Assembly (NCBI GenBank): GCA_033297075.1
Contig: MU858198.1
Coordinates: 1-64,000 of the forward strand
Length of the DNA: 64,000 nucleotides
Direction of reading: 5' to 3'
DNA from: Rhypophila decipiens
Lineage: Eukaryota > Ascomycota > Sordariomycetes > Sordariales > Naviculisporaceae
Shown: positions 1 through 11,498 of the stretch, piece after piece
Layout: the number at the start of each line of letters is the position of its first letter
Position numbering within the stretch: the stretch's first letter is position 1
The notes under the pieces: generated by a model
Told to the model about the DNA's origin: nothing
Database searches by the model: none
Seen by the model: only the letters and a program-made list of their open reading frames with translations
Translations under genes and position numbers: made by a program

Positions 1-1000
1 TAAATAGCTTCAAAAATGGGGGTGGTTACCCTTGGGGGTGGTTGCCAAGCCTATTCCAACTGGGGGTCGTTCCATGTGGGGGTCTTGGCGTATAGTGCAT
101 TTGCACCTATCTGGGACGTATACGTCCGCAATAAGGTTGACCGGGAACAGATTCTACATGGGCTGGCGGAACAAAACCCAGAGTTCCGCAAGTAATACTA
201 GGACTTCATCCAGGACCTTTGTACCTTCGGTACTAATAAAGGTGTACAGAAGAGATTAGAGAGTTAGAAGATCCGGATAAAAAGTTTACTGTCACTTCCG
301 GCCCCTAAACAATAAGCAAAATGCCAAACAACAACACCCAGCGTTCAGCAACGCCCATCGTGTCCCCGCCCCGACCGCCCCTACCATCAACTTCCTGCAG
401 GGCGGAAATATGGCATGCGGCGGCGGCGGCAGCTAGGGATTTCGCCCGCCAGCTCTACGCCTAGAACGCCACCACCACCACCAACACCACCACCACCAAC
501 ACCACCACCACCACCACGAACCGGGCTGGTCAAGGCCAGCAAAAGATAACCAAGGACACGGGGTTCCTGTCGCTAGCCGAGCTGGCCCACGATCACAACA
601 TGGGCGTGATATACGCCAGTCAGCAACACAGCACCAGTATCCAGGCCAAGACTCAGACTAGAGGACAAGATGGAGCGGTACATGGCCCAGTAAACTGGGA
701 AGAACATCCAGAACATCCTCGGCCAGATCTACGAACGCATTACAGGCGAGCCGATCGACCAGGCCCTCCTGATCAACACAAGCACACCAAAGGCCACCAA
801 AAGCAAGGACAAGCAAAAGAAACAAGGACAAGAAGAAGAATTCTCTTGCGAAGAAGCTATAGCCGAGAAGGCGAAGGCTTCACCAGGACCTGCCTGGTCT
901 ATTTCCGGTAAGAGCTCGGGCCCGATCCCAATGTTCTGATCCCAATGTTCTAATAACATGGGGGATATAGGGAACTGTACGAGTCGCGTCTGGTGACGTT
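1..1000 (+). mobile_element. Decayed gag-like retroelement ORF remnant
   Basis: From the ATG at 321 a frame runs through Pro- and Ala-rich sequence, hits an in-frame TAG at 462-464, then continues through a Thr/Asn-rich stretch encoded by an ACC/AAC run (about 470-520) into FLSLAELAHDHNMGVIYAS. Near 655 the readable frame shifts to one encoding LEDKMERYMAQ, hits TAA at 691-693, and continues as TGKNIQNILGQIYERITGEP followed by a Lys/Glu-rich tail to about 940. A separate piece at about 120-290 also reads well across TAA and TAG stops. A low-complexity N-terminus, charged tail and scattered stops suggest a decayed gag-like ORF1 of a retroelement. No reverse transcriptase, integrase or terminal repeat is visible, so the element class is inference. 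It may equally be a dead host gene. Confidence 0.35.
470..522. repeat. ACC/AAC microsatellite
   Basis: Imperfect run of ACC triplets interrupted by AAC, encoding poly-Thr/Asn in the frame of the decayed ORF. It is a simple-sequence repeat. Confidence 0.8.
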
Positions 1001-1100
1001 CGTAGGAGCCCCAGGTATAGTAACCGTAGGGGTGGTCTGCAAAATACTTATCCCGACCTTTACACTCCCTTAACGAGTATAGTATCCATGGCAACTGCTT

Positions 1101-2374
1101 GCCGTTTTCTGTTTGTGCAATTGCACGCGGTATAATGTGCGCGGCATGAAGCCATGTTTAAGAATCCTGATCATCTGCTATCTCTTCGTTCGGTCTTCTG
1201 CCCACAGTGGGGGTCGTTGGTGAGTCGATTTCTTGTGCTGGGGGACGGCTGGGTGTGTAGGGCTTCTTGTTGGAGGGGTCTTTGCTGGTGGATGTGTGAA
1301 AGTATGTTGAGTATTGATGATGTTTCACAGGGAATCGAAGCATCACTCTGGGGAACAAGATCGGTAATTATTCCATGTGGCATCGTTCAGCCTGCCTGTG
1401 GGAGAAATCTTCCGTCTCTTGTACTCTTTGTCATTCTGTCCGAGTCGTCCATCATGGCCGAACTTGACATTGCTGTGGTCCTTATCCATATCATGATTGT
1501 CGTCGTTGGTGGATATATCGTGACTCTTGCCATCAGTGTACTACACATCATCGTCGTACACGTCGTCGATATAACAGCAGCACCTCCCACTACCGTTCTC
1601 GAAAACCCGAATAGCTTAAGAAGCTGTATATTAATAATTTTCTTTATATCACAGAACATCTGGTTTTTCTCGGCCCAAAAGAAGCCGTCAAATAAGTAAA
1701 GAGACAAACGATGAAAAGCAATAGAGTGATGAAGAGTGTAAGAAGACTGACGAGCCAAAAGATGAAAACTAGTAGCTAGGTTTACCTATTTTTTATGGTA
1801 AGAATGAAATGACATGGGCTTTAAGTGTTATATACACCAAAGAATGGATTATATAGTCATGGATCTGGCCTTGGTTAGGATTCTCTTGATAAAGATGTGA
1901 CAATGAGCATAATCTCAGATGAAACAACCCTTGTCTGGTAGGATGTTCCCGTACGGTGAGTGAATATGACTTTATTTAAAACTGCATGACTGGCCGTGGC
2001 ATTGTCAACATGCCACGGTCAGTGTTCACCTGTTTCTGGAACCTACCAAGCCGAAATCCGTGTGGCTTATGGCTTGAACCGTCTTTCTTTTGGGAACTCT
2101 CATGTAGTGTCAATGCTAACGCCATATTCATTTTGCTTTCCGTTTTTCCCTCTGCCCTGACAACACCTCAGAGTGGAAGAATATACGTATCAGCCACTTG
2201 AATCATATAACATCACAAGACAATAATCAGGCATATCAAGCACGGTCAAGCACACCACGCATGTCGAGTCCAATCTCGAATTTTAACAGCAGCATTTCTA
2301 CATGCAGCGATATTAATTAGTTAAATACGTCTAAACACAAATAAACCGCCCACCACCATCGTATCTCCACCTCT
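1101..2374. other. Intergenic, no supported gene
   Basis: Overlapping open frames on both strands at about 1154-1758 have no recognisable domain. The part up to about 1760 has moderate GC, and from 1760 the sequence is AT-rich with no gene-like signal. I see no RNA gene or repeat. Confidence 0.5.
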
Positions 2375-3877
2375 CTAAATATAAATATAACACAGCTTCC
2401 CCCCGACGGTATTCATCATCTCCTTAATCTGCACCCTCGCATTAAGCGGATCAACCTCCAACCAGTCCTCGACAGTAGTATTAGCACTAGGCGGGGTATT
2501 CATAAGCGTGTTCGTATCCGCAACCTTTTGCCGATTCTGGAAATCCAGCATCTGCCAGATCCAAAACACCCGATCAAGCTGCGCGTGGTGCAGATAAAAC
2601 GCCGGATCACCCGGTGCCACAAACGGGTCTGATCCAGGGTTGCCGCCCATGATGAAGTGGCCCCCGCCATGGATGCCTACTTGTCCGGATACATAGCGAG
2701 GATCACCGGACATATGTCCCTGGAATGAACCTACATTGTCGTGGTCCAGGATTAGACGGGTTGTATTCCGGAACGAGTTGACACGTTTGGCGACGTCAGG
2801 GTTTAGATCACGAGTAAGACACCGGGGGTTATCCAGGGCGGGATTTTCTTGGCCGGTGGTGTTGGCTGATCCGTAGAGCGGGAGGTTGACTGGCCCCAAG
2901 TGGACGGTCATGTTCTTGAAAGGACCCTTGAAGACGCACCCGCCGCCTGTGCCGGGCGCGAAGGGGATGGGCAAGTCGGTGAAGGGCATGACGATCTGAA
3001 TGCCTTGGTGCGGGATGGCTGCGCCGTCGGAGCCGAGGGATGTGTCGCTGCCGTCAAAGACGGGGGAGTCACGCGGGGAGTTTACGTCGAAGCCCCATTC
3101 CCAGTAGGGGAGGTTGCCGTTGTACCCGCATTCCCGGAGCTTGGCTTCGTAGGTGTGGAGGTACCAGCGGTGCCAGGTTAGGAAGTTGCCCTGTTTGGCG
3201 AGAAGAAAGGTGAGTTAGCGGGAGTGTTATCGGCGACGTGGATTCAAGGTTTGAAAGATGAGAGGAAGAGGGTCTGAGGTTCAGACTCGAGGATAGCAAA
3301 AAAGGTTGGGGACCAAAGGCACCAAGCAAGCCAGAAACAACAGAAGGGCGGCTTGGAAGGCTGGGTAGAGCAGAAACTGACACAGCACAAGGTGTTGATG
3401 GGGCCAAGAAGGCGATGCTACATACCGTCAAGTGAATGGTTGGGGTCTGTCTCATGTGAACAAAGACAAAGTCGTCAAAAATAGACTTTGAGCCCGGGGC
3501 AACGCCGGCCGGAAGGACCGAGGGCTTCTTCTGGAGACATTCCGTGGCGGCAATAAAGTTTCTGCGCTGAGCCTTGGAAAGCGTTCTCCTGTTTCCGACA
3601 TTAGCAAAATGTTTTTCACTTTCCTTCTTTCATAAACAAAGCGAAAGAAGAAAAGGTCCGAGACATACCACTCCTGGCGAATCTCGAGATTGGCCGGGTT
3701 ACAGCCGCCCTTGAAATTGGAAAGCGTCTTGAGGACCGCGATACCGTTGAGACCAGCGAGAGCAAGACCAGAATCAATAGCCGGCTGCGCCCAAAACGGG
3801 AGGTCTGGAGCAGCGGAAGCCGGTACCGAGAGGGCGGCTGCCGTGAGGAGGCACAGAGAAGAAGGCTTGAGAAACAT
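2375..3877 (-). CDS. Tyrosinase, secreted copper oxidase
   Basis: Three exons join in frame: 3877-3669, 3588-3426 and 3190-2375, with introns of 80 and 235 bases bounded by GTATGT/ACAG and GTATGT/ACAG. They give 395 residues. The start MFLKPSSLCLLTAAALSVPA is a signal peptide. The CuA site has three histidines, in FVFVHMRQ, PTIHLTG and LTWHRWYLHTYE, the last followed by LPYWEWGFD. The CuB site is HGGGHFIMGGNPGSDPF followed by DPAFYLHHAQLDRVFW. This is the common central domain of tyrosinases, which oxidise phenols and catechols to quinones in melanin or secondary metabolism. The protein stops soon after the core and has no long C-terminal lid, so it resembles short secreted fungal tyrosinases and not full-length melanin enzymes. 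Substrate is unknown. No biosynthetic partner gene lies next to it. Confidence 0.93.
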
Positions 3878-6800
3878 GTTGGGCAGAAGGATTCGGATTC
3901 GGCAGTGAGCTGTGTGAGAAAGGGGACGACAGTCCGAGTGCGTCTGTCACAGGTCACCTGCTGCTGCTGCTTCTGCGGTGTGTGGTCTCGCTCGTAACCA
4001 AGGTCAGGCACAAGAAGGAGCAGATGCAGGACAAGACAGGAACTTCCGGTTCGGTTGTGCTGCTGTTCACAAAAGAAGGAGCGTCTGTGTGTGGTACGGG
4101 AGTATTATACATATACCTGTCCACGTGGTGCCGGGGTATTCTGGTGTTGACCCGGGCAAGCGAGGAGGCAAGGTCCCAACTGACAGGCATCTTGCTGCAA
4201 GCCACCCCCTCCATCACAAAGCACCAAGCTAAAGGACAAGGCCTCGAAGATATGCAGTCGAAATTAAGTGGTGTGCAGAAAGGCTGGACTACACTGGAAA
4301 CAGACAAAGATATGGGGGTGTTTCCAGGATGTTTAGGGGCTGTTTTTTTTCTGTGAGATGGCCGAGCATGCCGAGGCCTACGGGCTGCGAATATGCGCAC
4401 GCGTGCCTGCGGCGCAATCAATGGCTCCTGCTTCGGGACGAACCTCTCGGGAGGAAGCGAAGAAAGAGGGTGGGCGGGATGTGTTAAATGCCCGATTACG
4501 TGATGAAGTGTGGTGTAAACAATGCCCCCTTTCCGTGATCGACTGGTTCCGAGCAGCCACGTCCATGCCACCAGCGACAGTTTATTTTCTTCCTATCAGT
4601 CTCACCTTTTTCTACATCGCTTTCTGTGAGAAGAATCTGCAGACGCTTTTTCAGAACAAACGCATTCTTTGCCATGCAGGCCAAAATACATGACACTCGC
4701 GTAATTTGTAAAAGTCGCCACCAAAACAACATCCTTGCGGGCCACAATGCAGGCTGAATCCTTGATGCTGCCGTTGCGTGATAGGGGACACTCGGAGATG
4801 TCGATTGCAGGGGAGGCACTGCATGGCCTGCGTCCTTTGTAAACTATTGGCAAGATCATTTCCCTATTGCAGGACGACATGAATGCTGTACACTACAGTA
4901 CGGATAACTGTTGTTCGAATCCAGATAACGAACCCGCCCCGGGCAACACTGGAATTGGGTCGTGTTGTGAGATAAAGTTGCATTTCTCCTTGAGTGATTT
5001 TAATGCTGTTGGTGCGAGGTGTCCATCGACGCCGGGACTATTGGTTACCATTGCCCCTGCAGCAATATTATTATCAGTTGTTCCTTGCCTGTGGCAATAT
5101 ACGTACGCACCGACAGTATGGTAGCAGTGTGCATCCAACTTGCAGATGAGTCTTTTGGTGCTCACCTGAGCTCGGCAGCTCTTGCCGGCGCTGTCGAACG
5201 CCGCTGTGCTGTGTGCAGCTGTCGAGATGAAGCCGCCGAACATGAAATGTCTGTTTACTGAAGCTTCTGGGACAAGGAGAGTGAGAGCTTTGTAGTTTGG
5301 CGTCCTTGCTATTCGTCTTAGCACAGCATCGTTTTGACGGCTTTGTCAATCCCCAAGAGGTCGCAAAGTAGGCTGTCTAGACTCTCCAGACTATTGAAGC
5401 CTTTGAAGGATCAGATTTATTGCGTATTGGGTGTCAGGAGCCAAGTTCGGACTTGGCTGAGACTCTTGTGAATCTGGTGTGGAAGCGCCACTGTTGTTTT
5501 AACTTTTCTTTTCCAGCCACTTCACATTGCAATAAAATTCCCAAGTTGGACCTTCTCCCGCGACCGTTTCTTTTGTTCATCCGATCCCCTGCAAAGAATC
5601 CCCTTCTCCATTGCTCCAGGTCCAGTCGAATCCAGAGGGCCCTGTCCCTGCTCGTATCACCGATTACTATCACGCAATGGAAAGCTGACCAAAATGGATT
5701 CGTCAATCGATCCCAACTTCCTGATCGTCCCCTCTTCTCCGCACTGCTGACCTGCTTTTGTCAGATGCCCAGAAATCTCACTAGACCAGTATCCAATTCC
5801 CTGGGACGTGGACAGCGACCGATGAGCAGGGTCTCGAGTTCTTTCTTCAGCAGGAAAGAGAACAAAAAAGATACGATAGGAGAAACAAAAGCAATTCATA
5901 CTCAAAGGTCCTTTTGTGTTCCAGCCCTATCCGCCCTGCAGGCTAAAACTCAATCTCATCCCCCAGAAACATCAAGTCCCACGCTTGACTCCTTTCAGAG
6001 AAGTCTTTTCGTAAAAAAAGGCTCGCTTCGCCGGCGATATGGCCTAGACGTCGGAGATCGAACGAATAGGAGGCAAGAAAAGAAGGAACCAGGAACAAGG
6101 ACCCCCACTCACGCCCACCACTGTCGTAAAAATAAATAAAGGGGACCCGTTTCGATGGTACGCTAATATCTGGCTGCACAACGCTCCGGGTGCATCAGGA
6201 TGGCTTCCCCGGTACAGACCGGAAGACGCCAAACCGTTTTGATCCTGCCGAGGTGAGCCTTCCGCCAATCACATCCACCAAAGGATATCCTCCGACAAAA
6301 GGTGTGTGTCTGTGTGTTTGCGTGTTTCTGTTTAACAAGTGAAATGGCTGAAGAATTCGAGGCTTCCAGTCGTATTTATTTCTCTGCAAAGCAAAACTAA
6401 TGCCGGACAAGAAATCCGCACAGACGCTCGATATTTGGTTCCGAAGGCCGAAGACGACCTTGATCCTTCCATTCTTCCACATTGACACCCCACGAAGCGA
6501 ATGGCTGATTCCATCACACCGTTCTTCCCATTAACGACGAAACGCCTCTCAGCAAGCCACTGATGCAGAGCATCCCAGACACTTTTCTTCACAGCCTAAT
6601 CCCAGATGATATCGATGCCCAGCATAATAGGAGAATCCCAAAAGTGGAGATATGGGACGATTTCGCTGTGATATAAGTGGCACTAGTGCCCATCCTTTCT
6701 GTCCAAGGTTGTCTCTTCGAATTCGTATTGTTTACTCAGCGGGCATTTGAATTTACTGCTGCAGCTAGAGCAGTTGGTTCACTCTCTGCTTGCATTTCTC

Positions 6801-7057
6801 GTCTGTTGTGTATACGCATTGGGTCGCGAGCCTTGTCCTTCCCAATCCACTCTCCTGGGACTCCACCGCCTGACCAGGAGCCTCTTAGAGCATCAACAAC
6901 CAACAAGGCAGGCCAGAGTCAAGGCAGGGCAACACGAGGCATACCAAAGGCAGGCAAGATCATCGTGGGCTGATACTTGCTCGTCGATCCACACCTTCTG
7001 CGGATCTCTGCCGACTCGACCGCCGGCTTCATCGACACCCCCCGCAAGAGCAGTATC
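3878..7057. other. 3.2-kb gene-poor interval
   Basis: Between the divergent tyrosinase and rhodopsin-domain genes I find no conserved protein. A 239-codon open frame at 5420-6139 is rich in Ser, Arg and Pro and lacks any recognisable motif, so I do not support it. The interval probably holds both promoters and a long 5' leader for the downstream gene. Confidence 0.5.
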
Positions 7058-8330
7058 ATGCCCGAGAGCTCGCAGCCGCCACCGACAGGACCGCCGGGTC
7101 CTCCGGGACCACCGCCGGTGGCACCCGGCCCCGACGTCTCCATCATCGGCCAATTCCTCGGCGCAGCCATCTTTCTCTACACCGTCGCCACAATTCTCGT
7201 GGTGATGCGTCTCTATACCCGTATGCGCCCAACACCTCATGTAGGATGGGACGACGGAGCCGTGGTTCTTGCATTGGTCAGTTCAGTTTCGTTCTTTCCA
7301 AACCTTTCCGCAAAGCACTGGTTGTTCAAAAAAGTGTTGCCGCCTTCACATGCTGGCCCCATTTTGATCACTGCCTGCCTGCCTGCCCCTCAAATTCAAA
7401 CCTTCCCCAGAAAAAGCGCAGAGACTAACCCTCCCTCTCCAAAAACAGATAGCATCCGGCTTCCAAATCGGCTTCCTCCTCGCCGCAATCCCTCACGGCT
7501 TCGGCCGGCACAATTTCTACCTGCCCATCCCGTCCCAGATCGAAGCAGGCCGGCTCCTCCTCGTCTCGCAGTTCCCCTGGGGATGGGGCGTCGCCTTTGG
7601 CAAAATCTCCATCGCCCTTTTGCTCATGCGCTTCAAGCGAACAACTCCCTGGAAGATCTTTCTGTGGATCATGATTGCCATTCAAGTCTTGTCGGCCATG
7701 ACGGCGAATATCATCCAGGGGGCGCAGTGCAGACCTATCGAGGCGAGCTGGAATCCCATGATCTTGATGAGTGATCCTAACGCCTCGTGTTGGGATCCTA
7801 ATAATGTGCAGGCTAGTGTTTATGTCATGGGGGCTATTGCTGTTACTACTGATGTTGTTTTTGCGTTGATTCCGGTTAGCTTTTTGAGAAAGGTTCAGCG
7901 ACCGATGCGGGAGAAAGTTGTGCTTGGGTTTCTCATGGGACTTGGTGTCTTTTCGGCTGCCGCTGTTGTGGTCAAGTTGACTTATTTGGGGCCGTTTGGG
8001 AAGAGCCAGGATCCGCTGTATGATATCGTCCCGCTTGCGACATGGTCGGTTGTGGAGGAGTTGCTTGGGATTATCGCTGCTTGTGTACCGACTTTGAAGT
8101 CGCCTTTTGAAAAGGTCTTGAGACGCGTTGGGTTGTTGAGCACGGCGAGGAGAACAGGTCTGGGCTCGGGATATGTCAATGCCGATGGGGACGGTGTCAA
8201 GAGTGGCTCCAATAGTCATTACTTGAGTAACTTGTCGAGTAAGAAGAAGAGTCGGATTGAGATTGCGGGCACTTCGAGCGAGCAAAGTATATTGGAGCCT
8301 ACTGGGCCCGCCAGAGTGGCGTATCGGTAG
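7058..8330 (+). CDS. Fungal rhodopsin-domain (PTH11/SAT4-like) membrane protein
   Basis: Two exons, 7058-7276 and 7449-8330, join in phase 0 across a 172-base GT-AG intron and give 366 residues. A Pro/Gly-rich N-tail precedes the first membrane helix (IGQFLGAAIFLYTVATILVV). The charged YTRMRPTPHVGWDDGAVVLA segment is the hallmark start of the fungal rhodopsin-like integral membrane domain. About seven hydrophobic segments follow, then a cytosolic Ser/Lys-rich tail. Family members include PTH11-related receptor-like proteins and SAT4-type proteins, but ligand and partners are unknown here. I chose the ATG at 7058. The frame stays open upstream to 6977, so a longer N-terminus is possible. Confidence 0.85.
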
Positions 8331-9600
8331 GTTTGTCCTGGGGGAATGGATGGTGTAAGATAGGTGGAAGCGGGACTGGCTGAGTGTAAATATCCAGATG
8401 GGGTCTTTTTTTGTTTTGATACCATATAGAGGGTAGACCATATACAGGGTAGAGCTTAGAACTTCAGTACATAGCAACACATTGATACCAACGTCAGCTT
8501 CCGGTCGCCACAAGAGAACATATTCGGGCAGCCTGGATGTCGAGTTATCGTGCCAAGTCTGGCCAGCCAGATGACTCGCCTTTTCTTCATCGTCAAGCAT
8601 TGAACGCATTGCCTGCCGAACCTGTGTGTGACTGTTGAGTTTGCATCTGCTGATTTGATGTGCGTTTGCCCTTGTCACAGTTCCGGGGGATGTCTGCAGA
8701 TCATTTGCCCTTTGTTGCTTCTGGGTTCTCAATTTTGGTTATTGCCATGAACCAACTTGCTGGCGAAATCCGGACTTGGACCTAATTGCCTCCATCCTGG
8801 TGTTGCTGCTGCCAGCAGGGATCATGCTTGTCTTTTTGTGTATGAGAGCCTTGGCGATCTCGAATATTGAAATCTGCTTTTTATCTGGTGATACCGTGAC
8901 ATCAATCGTTCACGACTTGTGTCCACTATGTATGGATAAGGATGATGGCCAGGACTGAGGATGGTCGTTATTAGTGCAACGCCATCGTGATACGAGTACG
9001 AAGGTGTCCACAAACGTTTCATGCGATCGATCTTGGTGGACAGGGAGCTATTTTAGTGCCCGTGAATAGTGGCAAGATCTTTCGATCTGTAGCGGAGACT
9101 AAAACCGCCCTTGATCCAGCATCAAGTGGACCTCAAGTTTCAGCTAATCGGCGTCTCACAACTCTAAATCGACCTCGCTTTCAAACCCGTTACCACCGAC
9201 GCAACCAACGTGGCCTCCGAAATTGATATTATGCCCGGAATCCGAGAAGCGGAGTTTTGGCAAGATACCGCTCTTACCACCACGATGTCCGTATCTTGTC
9301 ACCGTGCCGTCCGTTGTCTGTCCTTATGGTAGGGGTAATAGCGGAGCTGGGGCGATTGGACTGGGGATTTGGCAACCGTGATCGTGTATCCGGACCACCC
9401 GATATACACCGCCATCCGGGCACACAGAGCAGTCGTGTCTCTGAGCGAAGCTATCCTACCAGCCGAGGTAGGATTGCCCCATGGTTTTGGCGATCGTGGC
9501 CAACGGCGCCAAGTGACAAAGACGTCATGACCAAAGTTTCTCTCCATTCCCCGGTATGTTCCGACTCCGGCCCTGAATGCTGACCACAAATGCACAATCC
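8331..9600. other. Intergenic, no supported gene
   Basis: The interval lies between convergent genes. Short open frames on both strands show no family resemblance. I see no RNA gene or repeat. Confidence 0.5.
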
Positions 9601-10980
9601 TCAGACATGTGGGAAATACAGCGACCAATTGACAGTCGCAAACGCTGTCGCATCAACACTTCTGAGCTCCAGAAATGCCTCGACAATCATGTACACTCTC
9701 GCGAGCCCATACAAAAGTGCAACTAGGGAGATGGTCCAGAACTCCCAGGCGAGTGGCAGCTCTGTAGGCTCCCGTTTATTTTCCGCATCCGAACGGGCCA
9801 TTCTTCGTCTCTCCTCTTCACATACTCTGGAAGAGCTCCCCTGTCTGTGAGCCACAGCCATATCCACTCCCACCGTTTCAACCGAACCCATGAGGCCACT
9901 GTCTCGAGCAGCCAGAACGCCGCAGTCACTCCAAAGAGCACCAGACTCGAGACCCGCCAGAGAATCTTCTCCATGTCTGTGGGAAACGAGAAATTCCATC
10001 CTGCAACGTGGACGGCTGTGAAGAGCATCGTGGCAAAACAGAGCAGATATTCTTGGCAGCCGTAGAGATTCATGGGAAAGCGGTCATTGGGTATGTACTG
10101 AATTGGTCGTTCCGGTGGAATGACGGGTATTTTCATGAAGGGCTGTACGTTTATAGACCACCCCGGTCCATTCTCGTCGATAAAGTCTAGAGGGGTAGTT
10201 TTCCAGGGCTGGTGTTTTGTTATTTCGAGAATGCTGCTAGTTCTCTTCTGGGTGTGGTCATTGTTGCAATCTGCCGTGGATGACGGCGATTGCACAAGAC
10301 CAAGTCGAACTGGTGTGCGCACATCGGCGGGCTTGTGAAGCCAGGCAAATGCCGTCATGAGCGAGCATACGACTATGCCCAAGGTGTTGAGCTCGAGGAT
10401 GGTGATGCTCAGGTGTTGAACTGCACGCCCGATGGCCTGTAAGATGGTGTAGCTGACCTGGAAAGCCGTGATGAGTCGCGCGAGACGGTCCTGCTTGGAC
10501 TTGTCCCAGATCTCCTCGACACGTGTTTCTGGGTACTCAACATGCTTGTTGACAATGAGCCAGTGGAGCTGTTTGGCGTTGAGAGGGAAGGTACCGCAGT
10601 CACTGGTCTCCAAGACGAATCCACCCATATCAGCAAAGAAGGCCATTCGCATGGTCCATTGTGTGTATCCGGCCTGGTGGAAGTCGCGCAGCGAGTGGCG
10701 GGCCCTGCTCCATTGACCTGCGGCGTAGGTCAGAACGATCTCGGGGGCTAAGATGGCGAGTAGCATCCAAAAGAGTCGTCGTCGGAAGAGGATCAAGGGC
10801 GTGTCATCTTTGGCTGGCACGTTGAGGCAGAGGAGTGTGAAGGTGCATATCGAAACTGTGATGAAAGACGTTCAAATTGATGTCCCATGTCCCCCGAAAA
10901 TCTGGTTCGCTCACCCAGCCGAGGACCCGTCCATTCTCGTCTATCTGGATTGTTGCGGGAAGATCATCGTGGCCTGCCAT
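9601..10980 (-). pseudogene. Conserved fungal multi-pass membrane protein, two frameshifts
   Basis: The ATG at 10980 begins a reading with GWVSEPDFRGTWDI. After a one-base frame break near 10864-10868 (a TTT run) it continues as ITVSICTFTLLCLNVPAKDD and MLLAILAPEIVLTYAAGQW, then several more membrane helices. A second break at the GGG of 9795-9797 restores the final segment, with a helix at LVALLYGLARVYMIVEAFLE and the ending WSLYFPHV. From memory, this order matches an uncharacterised fungal integral membrane family that ends in W-S-x-Y-F-P-H. Each break is repaired by one base in a homopolymer and no intron fits either site. The gene is therefore either a recent pseudogene or carries sequencing indels. 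Function is unknown. Confidence 0.7.
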
Positions 10981-11498
10981 TATGATTAGAATGGTGCAAA
11001 TGATAAATTTTTGCTGCTAAGGGGAGATGCTCACTGATCAATGTCCAGCGTTGTCTTCCATGTAGTCTTCTGCAACCAAGTCAGGTGTTACTCACAGCTC
11101 TGGGCCTGTTGAACTGTATGCTTGTCCTCTAAATGCGGCGCAAGAGATGCAGGAAATCCAAGACAACATGTCCAAAGTCCCCTGAGGGATACGGCGAGAC
11201 GACTCAATTTGATGCCAGAATTGATGTCGTCGGGCACTTGCAGCACAGTGTGTGTGTCGAATGGGGATGGTGGCCAATTAAACCGGCGAGCCACTGTTGA
11301 ATAGCGCTGGGAGGTTCAGCCGGAGGGTGCCACAGCGCCTGGATGAAACACAACGGGGTGCTGTTGGTTGGAAGGAAGCCCCTGAAGGCATGAAGAGATA
11401 GTGTGCTGGTCTGTGCGTATCAATTGCCCAAGGACGACAACATCACCTTCCACACCCTTCGCGACTTCCCCAGGTAATGCACAAGATTCCGCCAAATT
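10981..11498. other. Divergent promoter interval
   Basis: This is the 0.5-kb space between the divergent membrane-protein and hydrolase genes. No repeat or conserved ORF is visible. Confidence 0.4.

Noticed and set aside
1154..1758. 181-codon plus-strand and 123-codon minus-strand open frames
   Set aside because: They overlap each other, have no motif or family resemblance, and show skewed composition. A minus-strand reading (DKDHSNVKFGHDGRLGQNDK) looked protein-like but has no start or continuation.
5420..6139. 239-codon open frame in the 3.2-kb gap
   Set aside because: Composition is Ser/Arg/Pro-rich with no domain, membrane pattern or splice partner. It is probably chance openness.
9790..9880. 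Possible 64-base intron (GTATGT...CTACAG) explaining the 3' frame break of the membrane protein
   Set aside because: Donor and acceptor look good, but splicing leaves the wrong frame for the conserved C-terminus.
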